Source: Bacteroidales bacterium
Lineage (GTDB): Bacteria; Bacteroidota; Bacteroidia; Bacteroidales; UBA12481
NCBI GenBank assembly: GCA_028707745.1
Contig: JAQWAJ010000178.1
Location: forward strand, 1 to 5,028
Direction of reading: 5' to 3'
Length of the DNA stretch: 5,028 bases
Shown here: in pieces, positions 1 to 5,028 of the stretch
Layout: each line of letters begins with the position of its first letter
How positions within the stretch are numbered: the stretch's first letter is position 1
Translations under genes and position numbers: made by a program
The notes under the pieces: generated by a model
What the model was told of the DNA's origin: nothing
The model's input: the letters and a program-made list of their open reading frames with translations, nothing else
Database searches by the model: none

Positions 1-697
1 CTCTTACGAGATCCTGGCCGAAGCGCTGGCTCAGGCTAACCGTGGCAGAATGCATATTCTGGGGAAAATTCTGGAAACCATGCCGGAACCACGCGAAGAC
101 TACAAACCTCATGTTCCGAGAATCCAGACCATGACCATACCGAAAGATATGATCGGCGCTGTTATCGGTACCGGCGGAAAAATTATTCAGGATATTCAGC
201 TGCGCACCCATACCATTATCACCATCGAGGAAAAAGACGGTATTGGATTTATCGAGGTTGCTGCTCCTGACAAGGAAGCCATCGAAGCTGCCATGGAGAT
301 CATTCAGGGCATCTGCGCAGTTCCGGAAGTCGGACAGATCTATAATGGCAAGGTGGTTTCGATCGTTGCATTCGGTGCCTTTGTCGAAATCCTCCCCGGC
401 AAGGAAGGCCTGCTGCATATTTCGGAGATTTCCTACAAGCGTTTGGAAACCGTTGAGGAGGAACTTCAGCTGGGCCAGATGATTGAAGTGAAACTCATTG
501 AGATTGATGAAAAATCCGGTAAATACAGGCTCTCGAGAAAAGCTCTTCTCGATAAACCCGAAGGTTACGTGGAACCAGCACAGCATGACCGTGGTCCAAG
601 AGGCCCGCGTGATGACCGTGGTGGACACGACAATAGGGATCGCCGCGACGGAGACCGTGGAGGCAGACCGCCCCGCAGGGATTTTGACCGCCGCTAA
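1..697 (+). CDS. pnp: Polynucleotide phosphorylase, C-terminal part (5' end outside window)
   Basis: Phosphorolytic 3'-to-5' exoribonuclease of cytoplasmic RNA decay. The frame is open from the left edge (first full codon at 2-4), so the ATG at 50 is an internal Met, not the start. The visible 231 residues are about the last third of a roughly 700-residue family. Residues 1-25 are the end of the second RNase PH-like core ([11 protein letters not shown] is typical). Residues about 38-103 form a KH domain with the RNA-binding GxxG loop as GTGG at 56-59. Residues about 110-182 form an S1 domain ([20 protein letters not shown]). The last 37 residues are a low-complexity tail with 13 Arg, 9 Asp and 7 Gly. 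Catalytic residues lie upstream and cannot be checked. The gene ends with TAA at 695-697 and is followed by its own terminator. Identity is secure from domain order and motifs; only the 5' end is missing. Confidence 0.97.
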   Translation, partial: SYEILAEALAQANRGRMHILGKILETMPEPREDYKPHVPRIQTMTIPKDMIGAVIGTGGKIIQDIQLRTHTIITIEEKDGIGFIEVAAPDKEAIEAAMEIIQGICAVPEVGQIYNGKVVSIVAFGAFVEILPGKEGLLHISEISYKRLETVEEELQLGQMIEVKLIEIDEKSGKYRLSRKALLDKPEGYVEPAQHDRGPRGPRDDRGGHDNRDRRDGDRGGRPPRRDFDRR

Positions 698-725
698 GAA
701 GCCGGATCATTAGAATAGTATTAAG

Positions 726-761
726 AAAATCCCTGCCAACGCGGGGATTTTTTTTATTTTT
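726..761 (+). terminator. Intrinsic terminator of pnp
   Basis: Bases 726-733 (AAAATCCC) pair exactly with 744-751 (GGGATTTT). The stem can extend inward by a T-G wobble, G-C and C-G to a CAAC tetraloop at 737-740, giving about 11 pairs. A U-rich run follows, 748-755 and 757-761, broken by one A. This is a textbook Rho-independent terminator 28 bases after the pnp stop. It ends 5 bases before the start codon of the kinase gene. Confidence 0.9.
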
Positions 762-766
762 AGCCC

Positions 767-1444
767 ATGGAACTCAACGAAAAATATCCATGCACTTACC
801 GACTGGTTGTCATTGAGGGAAACATCGGGGCCGGTAAAACCTCTCTGGCTAAAAGAATCAGCATGGATTATAACAGCCACCTGATCCTGGAGCGATTCGC
901 GGATAACCCGTTCCTTCCGAAATTCTACAAAGATCCCGATCGATTTGCCTTTCCATTGGAGATGTCATTTCTTGCCGATCGATATACCCAGCTCAAAAAG
1001 GAACTCGCCAGTCCCGATATTTTTGCTCCGTTTACCGTGGCTGACTACTATTTCATGAAATCGCTGATTTTTGCAGGGAATACTCTTGCAGGCGATGAAT
1101 ATATGTTATACTCTCAGCTTTTTCATCTGATGTATTCTTCGCTCCCGAAGCCCGATCTATATGTCTATTTACATCAGGATCCGGAAAACCTGCTCACCAA
1201 TATCTGGAACCGGGGAAGGGAATATGAGTCAGCCATTACCGTTGAATATCTGAAGAAGATCCAAACCGGATATTTCGATTTTTTCAGGCAGGAGCCATCA
1301 ATGCGAATACTGGTGGTGGATACGAGGGATATCGATTTTGTCAATCAAGAGGAGGATTATCACACCTTGCTGGATACCCTTTTTGTGCAGAAATATCCGG
1401 TAGGCCTGACGAGGGTTTTCCCTCAGGGAGGGTGCAAAATGTAA
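767..1444 (+). CDS. Deoxynucleoside kinase (deoxyadenosine/deoxyguanosine kinase type)
   Basis: Cytoplasmic salvage enzyme that transfers the gamma-phosphate of ATP to a deoxynucleoside 5'-OH. The 225-residue protein has the Walker A P-loop GNIGAGKTS at 18-26. The likely catalytic Glu is E42, in the ERFADNPFLPKFY segment. The family's DYxFxK motif is at 93-98 (DYYFMKSLIFA), in the place of the DRS-type motif of related kinases. The Arg-rich lid is RGREYE at 149-154. This matches the bacterial dNK family seen in Bacteroidota; dA/dG preference is inferred from family resemblance and not proven. The start at 767 is preferred because the P-loop begins only 17 residues in and the next Met (33) is downstream of it. 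There is no Shine-Dalgarno sequence; the pnp terminator T-run ends just upstream. The C-terminus (after about residue 205) carries a short tail ending GGCKM, slightly longer than usual. Confidence 0.93.
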   Translation: MELNEKYPCTYRLVVIEGNIGAGKTSLAKRISMDYNSHLILERFADNPFLPKFYKDPDRFAFPLEMSFLADRYTQLKKELASPDIFAPFTVADYYFMKSLIFAGNTLAGDEYMLYSQLFHLMYSSLPKPDLYVYLHQDPENLLTNIWNRGREYESAITVEYLKKIQTGYFDFFRQEPSMRILVVDTRDIDFVNQEEDYHTLLDTLFVQKYPVGLTRVFPQGGCKM

Positions 1445-1478
1445 GTTAAACATTTTAATGGAACTTACGGCATTTTTT
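1441..1478 (+). terminator. Probable intrinsic terminator of the kinase gene
   Basis: GTAAGTT at 1441-1447 is an exact inverted repeat of AACTTAC at 1462-1468. Inside the loop, CAT (1451-1453) can pair with ATG (1458-1460). A run of six T follows at 1473-1478, after a GGCA spacer. The left arm contains the kinase stop codon TAA (1442-1444), so the hairpin starts inside the gene. The stem is AT-rich and the T-run is slightly displaced, so this is a weaker terminator than the other two in the window. Confidence 0.55.
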
Positions 1479-1501
1479 CCTGTTCATCTCCAAAAGATTT
1501 A

Positions 1502-1509
1502 TATTTTTG
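1502..1509 (+). promoter_or_regulatory. Bacteroidota-type -7 promoter element for the TPR lipoprotein gene
   Basis: TATTTTTG at 1502-1509 matches the Bacteroidota primary sigma factor -7 consensus TAnnTTTG at every fixed position. It lies 44 bases before the ATG at 1554, which would give a leader of roughly 38 bases. No clear TTG -33 box is seen about 19-20 bases upstream; only T-rich sequence and TGTTC (1481-1485) lie there. Its position after the kinase terminator supports independent transcription of the downstream gene. The call rests on one short motif in AT-rich DNA. Confidence 0.55.
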
Positions 1510-1553
1510 TGATACATTGAAAGTTTTTAAAATCAAACATAAAACCGGTAGTT

Positions 1554-3278
1554 ATGAAGAAATTCAACCTTAGTATTTTTGTAGTCATTGCAGCTATGTT
1601 TGCACTCTCCGGCTGCAGCGGACTCAACAAAATGAAGAAAAATGCTTCTGGAATTAAATACGAAGTAAAACCAGAGGTCTTGGAAATGCACGGTGGGAAT
1701 GTGGCTGTTAAAATAGAAGCCAATTATCCCAAAAAATACTTTAACAAGAAGGCAGTTGTGGTTGCAACTCCAGTTTTAAAGACAACATCGGGCGATGTTG
1801 AATTCAAAGCAATATCTGTACAGGGCGAAAAAGTAACTTCCAACAATAAGGTAGTTAATTACAAAACCGGAGGTAAGGTAACTTATGAAGGAACCGTACC
1901 TTACACAAAAGATATGCGCCAATCAGAACTGATTGTTAAAGCAGAAGCTTCGAGAAAAGCAAAAAAGGTGAATTTTGAACCTGTTAAAATTGCTGATGGT
2001 GTTATTGCAACCCCGGCCCTTCTCGATAATAAAGATGCAGAGTCTGTTATTGCTGCTGATAAATTCCAGCGGATTGTCCCTGAAACTTATCTGGCTGACA
2101 TTAACTATGATATCAATAAATCAGAGGTAAAAAAATCGGAAATGAAATCCGATGATGTCACAGCGATTAAAGAAAAGGTAAAAGCTGCCAACTCGAAATC
2201 AAATTATAAGATTAAAGGTGTTGACGTATCGGCTTATGCATCACCGGATGGTAAACTTGACCTGAACGACAAACTGGCCAAGGACCGTTCTAAAACCGCT
2301 TCTGCTTTCTTCAAAAAAGAACTGGCAAACATGAAAGTCTCAAACGCTGATCAGGCTGAGTTCTATAAACTGATGTCGACTGCTGAAGACTGGGACGGAT
2401 TCAAAGAGCTGGTTGCCAAATCAAAAATTCAGGACAAAGATCTGATTCTGCGTGTTCTGTCGATGTATAATGATCCTGACGTTCGCGAAAAAGAGATCCG
2501 CAATATTGCCGCTGCTTTTACCGAATTATCTGACCAGATTCTCCCGGCTCTGCGTCGTTCGAAATTTGCCGTTAACGTTGATGTTATCGGGAAATCAGAC
2601 GAAGAACTGCTGAAATTGGCCACCACAAATCCAGGCGAACTCAACATTGAAGAAGTTCTCTATGCTGCAACTTTAACCAAAGATGTTAAAACACAGAATG
2701 GTATTTACAAAGCTGCCACCGAAAAATTCCCGACCTGCTACAGGGCTTGGAACGACTATGGAATGACAGCCGCTCAGCTCGGTGATTTTAAAACAGCAAA
2801 AACTGCCGTCGAAAAAGCAAACAGCCTCCAGGCAAATGACCCGATCGTTCTCAACAACCTGGGTGTTATTGCTCTCGCTGAAGGTGACTATGATAAAGCT
2901 GAAGGTCTGTTCCGCAGCGCCGCCGGCGCCGGAAGTCAGGTTGATCACAATATGGGTATTGTAAACGTAAAAAAAGGAAACTACAGCCAGGCTGTAACCA
3001 ACTTTGGCTCATCCTGCCTGTTTAACGCTGCATTGGCCCAGACCCTGAACAAGGATTATGCAAAAGCGCTGAAAACAATCGATTGCATTGCCGAACCCAC
3101 CGGAATGACCAACTATCTGAAGGCTGTTATTTATGCACGTCAGGGGCAGAGTGCCAATATGTTCAAATCACTCGAAGCTGCCGTTGCTGCTCAGGCTGAT
3201 CTGAAACAACTGGCAAAAACTGATCTTGAATTCGGTAAATTCTTCTCCGATGCCAAGTTCCAGGGAATCGTGAAGTAA
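1554..3278 (+). CDS. Outer-membrane lipoprotein with OmpA-like domain and TPR repeats
   Basis: A 574-residue envelope protein. It starts with a lipoprotein signal peptide: MKK, a hydrophobic core, and lipobox LSGC with the lipidated Cys at 21 followed by Ser-Gly. Residues about 30-180 are an uncharacterised beta-rich N-terminal region. Residues about 183-345 look like an OmpA-type peptidoglycan-binding fold. It opens with INYDINKSEV, and the motif ASPDG...N..L...R puts D232 and R245 at the positions that bind diaminopimelate in OmpA. A helical segment (about 262-335, with EDW, REKEIRN and ILPALRR) seems inserted before the last strand, as in Bacteroidota 'ASPEG' proteins. From about 394 to 549 there are four to five TPR-like repeats, such as AWNDYGMTAAQLGDFKTA and LNNLGVIALAEGDYDKA. 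The likely role is an envelope scaffold tethered to both outer membrane and cell wall; the exact function is unknown. It has no Shine-Dalgarno sequence, its own promoter at 1502-1509 and its own terminator. GC content rises from about 38% at the 5' end to about 50-60% in the TPR part. Confidence 0.88.
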   Translation: MKKFNLSIFVVIAAMFALSGCSGLNKMKKNASGIKYEVKPEVLEMHGGNVAVKIEANYPKKYFNKKAVVVATPVLKTTSGDVEFKAISVQGEKVTSNNKVVNYKTGGKVTYEGTVPYTKDMRQSELIVKAEASRKAKKVNFEPVKIADGVIATPALLDNKDAESVIAADKFQRIVPETYLADINYDINKSEVKKSEMKSDDVTAIKEKVKAANSKSNYKIKGVDVSAYASPDGKLDLNDKLAKDRSKTASAFFKKELANMKVSNADQAEFYKLMSTAEDWDGFKELVAKSKIQDKDLILRVLSMYNDPDVREKEIRNIAAAFTELSDQILPALRRSKFAVNVDVIGKSDEELLKLATTNPGELNIEEVLYAATLTKDVKTQNGIYKAATEKFPTCYRAWNDYGMTAAQLGDFKTAKTAVEKANSLQANDPIVLNNLGVIALAEGDYDKAEGLFRSAAGAGSQVDHNMGIVNVKKGNYSQAVTNFGSSCLFNAALAQTLNKDYAKALKTIDCIAEPTGMTNYLKAVIYARQGQSANMFKSLEAAVAAQADLKQLAKTDLEFGKFFSDAKFQGIVK

Positions 3279-3292
3279 TCAACCACACAGAT

Positions 3293-3329
3293 AAAAAAAA
3301 AGAGCCGCTTCAACAGCGGCTCTTTTTTT
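3293..3329. terminator. Bidirectional intrinsic terminator between convergent genes
   Basis: AGAGCCGCT (3301-3309) pairs perfectly with AGCGGCTCT (3315-3323) around the loop TCAAC. The stem is flanked by eight A (3293-3300) and a seven-T run (3323-3329), which extend it to about 15 pairs. The A-run becomes a U-run on the minus-strand transcript, so the hairpin can end both the plus-strand lipoprotein gene (stop at 3276-3278) and the minus-strand transcript arriving from 3415. Confidence 0.93.
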
Positions 3330-3330
3330 A

Positions 3331-3414
3331 TGCGTCGGGTTGAACTAAATCCTCCTGCGCGGATAGCCTGATATTGCTTTGAAAAGAAACGCAATTGCCC
3401 AGGGAAGGCTGCAA
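3331..3414. other. Intergenic stretch between the bidirectional terminator and the orphan gene
   Basis: No gene, promoter or repeat is identified here. Base composition is closer to the GC-richer neighbours than to the orphan gene. Read on the minus strand it stays open for 28 codons in the orphan's frame after its TAA, ending with a TAA at 3330-3328 at the edge of the terminator. Such an open run is expected by chance about one time in four. Confidence 0.4.
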
Positions 3415-4191
3415 TTAGTTAGTCAATATAAAGGGCAAATTTTCTTTCTGTTTCTCGAATTCTGTTTTCAACATTTTTTTTAGGTTTTCATTGTTTCTCA
3501 TCAGTAGAAACATTGCACCTTGTGCCCTTAATAACTTTTCGTCTTTGTTTATCCCGAGATTGACTTTGTAAAGTTCTTTAATTGCCTTTACGAATTCGTC
3601 ATACATACTGAATTCTTCGCTTTTGTAATGCTTCATTATTGATGCAAAGGAAAAAGCTTCAACAAAAGGTTTTCTTTCGCTTTCTGTTTTCTTAATGTCA
3701 TTTAAGCCTACACAAACTTTTCCAACATAGAGGCCCTCGTCAGTAATTCTCATAATGGAAAAAAATTTAACGGCAATATTTAGCAATTTGTCCATCGGCA
3801 CAGTGTCTTTTGGAACATTTTTATCAATTGTCTTGCAAACCAATTCAGCCATCACAGAATTGAACAGACTATCTTTTTTTAAGTCAAGGAAATAGTTGTT
3901 TCTTATGGTTGTGCTGTCAGTCAATTGTAAAAGATTTTGAGAATTTGAGTTTGAGGAGAAATTTGTCAACAGGTAGTCAATGAACACTTTATTGTTGTTT
4001 ACAAAATCGGAAAAACAACTCTTTCGCTCTGTTTCAATTATCCGTTTTATCAGGTAGTCTTTCTCATTGTAAGTTGATTTTTGAATTGAAATGAAGTCTT
4101 CATAATGATTTTTAATGTCACATTGGTTTTGCCCATAGCTGTGCACCGTTAATAAAGTTGTGATGGTTACTGCTAAAAGTGTTTTTATCAT
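3415..4191 (-). CDS. Secreted hypothetical protein, AT-rich orphan
   Basis: I do not recognise the family. The start is placed at the ATG at 4191-4189 because it begins a good signal peptide: MIK, a hydrophobic run (LLAVTITTLLTV), then a likely cleavage site near HSYGQ around residue 20-21. An upstream in-frame ATG at 4248 would put 19 polar residues before the signal and is less likely. The mature protein (about 238 residues of 258) is helical, rich in Lys, Asn and Glu, and has a few scattered Cys (QNQC, RKSC, LVCK, KVCV). No catalytic motif, transmembrane helix or repeat is seen after the signal, so it is probably periplasmic or exported. GC content is about 27-35% in sampled stretches, against about 50-60% in pnp and the M56/TonB gene, which suggests acquisition by transfer. 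It lies 107 bases downstream of the M56/TonB gene on the same strand with no terminator between, so co-transcription is possible. Confidence 0.75.
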   Translation of the reverse strand: MIKTLLAVTITTLLTVHSYGQNQCDIKNHYEDFISIQKSTYNEKDYLIKRIIETERKSCFSDFVNNNKVFIDYLLTNFSSNSNSQNLLQLTDSTTIRNNYFLDLKKDSLFNSVMAELVCKTIDKNVPKDTVPMDKLLNIAVKFFSIMRITDEGLYVGKVCVGLNDIKKTESERKPFVEAFSFASIMKHYKSEEFSMYDEFVKAIKELYKVNLGINKDEKLLRAQGAMFLLMRNNENLKKMLKTEFEKQKENLPFILTN

Positions 4192-4298
4192 GGTTTGTTC
4201 TTGTTGATTTTGTTCGGGAAGCTGCCCGAGCAATGTGTAGTTTAACATCGATTCCCCGCTGGGTTCTGCAAGTGGCTCCGAATCATTTGGCAGTTCGG
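4192..4298 (-). promoter_or_regulatory. Leader of the orphan gene, with a strong hairpin at 4210-4233
   Basis: This gap separates the M56/TonB stop codon from the orphan start. TTGTTCGGG (4210-4218) pairs with CCCGAGCAA (4225-4233), nine pairs with one T-G wobble and a six-base loop. No T-run follows on either strand, so it is not an ordinary intrinsic terminator. On the minus strand the hairpin ends 18 bases before the ATG at 4191, so it lies in the 5' leader of the orphan mRNA. No convincing TAnnTTTG promoter element was found here. Whether the hairpin regulates anything is unknown. Confidence 0.4.
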
Positions 4299-5028
4299 CT
4301 ATTTTTTAGTTCCATCCTTGCTCAGGGTGAAGCTCATCGGAACCTGATAAGACACAGCGACGGGTTTTCCTGCCACTGCACCCGGAGTCCATTTTGGCAT
4401 TGAATTGATTACCCTCAATGCTTCTGCATCGAGACCCGGTTCAACTCCCCGCAGTACTTTAGCCTGCTCAATTTCGCCGGTTTTGCTGATCACAAACCCT
4501 ACAAAGACTCTGCCCTCAATTTTCTTTTCTACTGCCTCAGTTGGATATTTCGTGTTGTCTCTGATGAATTTCAGTAATGCCTCATCACCTCCCGGAAACT
4601 CCGGCTTTACATCTACTACTGCGTATGAGAAGGGTTTTACTTCTTTGCCAGAATGACCTGCTGTATCCGGCACTATGACTGGTGCAGTGAATTTTATTTG
4701 ACCTTTTTGAGGTGTTTTGGCTTTCTGATCCTTGGCAGCCGGAGCCTTGTCCTTGACCAGTTCAGAAACTGCAGTGGATTGACCCTCGGAAAGCTTCATA
4801 GTGATGCCTTCTTTGGTCCAGGTGTTCTCTCCGGTTTTTACAAACCCTAATTCCTGAAGTTTCAGGGCAACCTCTTTTTTGACCTGTGCCTTTTTGCCTG
4901 CGTCCTGATTCTGGGCTGAAGCAGTCCAGCCACTCATCAGGACCATTCCTCCAACCAGCGGTAATATCAGCAGATAGTACCACCTGGTCAGCCTGTTGTG
5001 TTTGTTTTTCGATAGCATGATTAGTCGT
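4299..5028 (-). CDS. C-terminal part of M56 (BlaR1-like) peptidase / TonB-domain fusion (5' end outside window)
   Basis: The frame stays open from the Met codon at 5018 to the right edge, reading R-L-I before that Met, so the start is probably outside the window. The first visible stretch, RLIMLSKNKHNRLTRW, followed by a transmembrane helix (residues about 13-31 from that Met), resembles the segment before the last membrane helix of Bacteroidota M56 peptidases. Next come a Lys-rich stretch with an uncharacterised small segment (about 45-78, KLQELGFVKTGENTWTKEG) and an Ala/Lys/Pro linker (about 85-125). A TonB C-terminal domain (about 132-232) follows: KPEFPGGDEALLKFI, KYP, EGRVFVGFVISKTGEI, GLDAEALRVI, MPKWTPG and VPMSFTL. 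M56 members sense signals and cleave repressors; TonB domains contact outer-membrane receptors. The HExxH active site would lie outside the window. A stand-alone TonB-like protein starting at 5018 remains possible, since the Met is followed by a usable signal anchor. The TonB domain is certain; the M56 part is inferred. Confidence 0.85.
   Translation of the reverse strand, partial: RLIMLSKNKHNRLTRWYYLLILPLVGGMVLMSGWTASAQNQDAGKKAQVKKEVALKLQELGFVKTGENTWTKEGITMKLSEGQSTAVSELVKDKAPAAKDQKAKTPQKGQIKFTAPVIVPDTAGHSGKEVKPFSYAVVDVKPEFPGGDEALLKFIRDNTKYPTEAVEKKIEGRVFVGFVISKTGEIEQAKVLRGVEPGLDAEALRVINSMPKWTPGAVAGKPVAVSYQVPMSFTLSKDGTKK

Noticed and set aside
50..52. ATG as the start of a short KH/S1 RNA-binding protein
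   Set aside because: The frame is open to the left edge and the 16 residues before it (ending AQANRGR) are typical PNPase core sequence, so this is an internal Met.
3191..3394. Minus-strand open frame of 67 codons across the lipoprotein gene end and terminator
   Set aside because: It crosses the terminator hairpin and overlaps the real gene's coding end antisense, with no recognisable protein features.
3338..4240. Direct repeats flanking the orphan (GGGAAGGCTGC at 3402-3412 and GGGAAGCTGC at 4216-4225)
   Set aside because: The match is short, has a one-base gap and does not extend convincingly, so it is not good evidence of target-site duplication or element ends.
3339..4246. Integron cassette around the orphan (GTTGAAC at 3339-3345 and GTTTAAC at 4240-4246 fit the degenerate attC core)
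   Set aside because: These 7-base degenerate motifs are expected several times by chance in 5 kb. No paired inner and outer cores with the folded attC arrangement follow the orphan.
4192..4248. Longer form of the orphan protein starting at the ATG at 4248
   Set aside because: It would put 19 mostly polar, Gln-rich residues before a well-formed signal peptide. The ATG at 4191 gives a normal signal peptide. The extension is kept as a finding, not as coding sequence.
4240..4300. tRNA-like sequence (TCGATTCCCC near 4248-4258)
   Set aside because: No cloverleaf with acceptor, D and anticodon arms could be formed around it.
4278..4307. Plus-strand hairpin CCGAA/TTCGG followed by six T, looking like a terminator
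   Set aside because: The stem is only five pairs with an 11-base loop, and no plus-strand gene reads into it; the T-run is simply the Lys-Lys codons at the end of the minus-strand gene.

Overview
The window looks like a chromosomal segment from the Bacteroidota, most likely a Bacteroidales or Marinilabiliales-type organism. Four things point there. The polynucleotide phosphorylase has an Arg/Gly/Asp-rich tail. There is a lipoprotein with the OmpA-like 'ASPxG' plus TPR architecture. At the right edge is the tail of what looks like an M56 (BlaR1-type) peptidase fused to a TonB C-terminal domain. Start codons lack Shine-Dalgarno sequences, and one gene has a Bacteroidota-type TAnnTTTG -7 promoter element. 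No species can be named from the sequence.

Layout, left to right. (1) 1-697, plus strand: the 3' third of pnp (end of the catalytic core, KH domain, S1 domain, basic tail). (2) 726-761: a strong intrinsic terminator that ends only 5 bases before the next start codon. (3) 767-1444, plus: a deoxynucleoside kinase with an intact P-loop. An inverted repeat overlaps its stop codon and probably terminates it. (4) 1502-1509: a probable promoter. (5) 1554-3278, plus: a 574-residue outer-membrane lipoprotein with an OmpA-like peptidoglycan-binding domain and C-terminal TPR repeats. (6) 3293-3329: a near-perfect bidirectional terminator between converging genes. (7) 3415-4191, minus: an AT-rich gene for a secreted protein of unknown function. 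(8) 4299-5028, minus: the C-terminal part of the M56/TonB fusion, whose reading frame runs off the right edge.

The plus-strand genes are housekeeping (RNA turnover, deoxynucleoside salvage) followed by an independently promoted envelope lipoprotein. The minus-strand genes are a likely signal-sensing or energy-transducing membrane protein and a compositionally foreign secreted orphan, which may share its transcript because no terminator separates them. No RNA genes, CRISPR arrays, insertion sequences or defence systems are visible. The least ordinary part is 3330-4298: the AT-rich orphan, its hairpin-bearing leader, and GC-richer flanks that stay open in the orphan's own frame. That could mean a gene inserted into, or replacing part of, an older reading frame, but the evidence is only suggestive.
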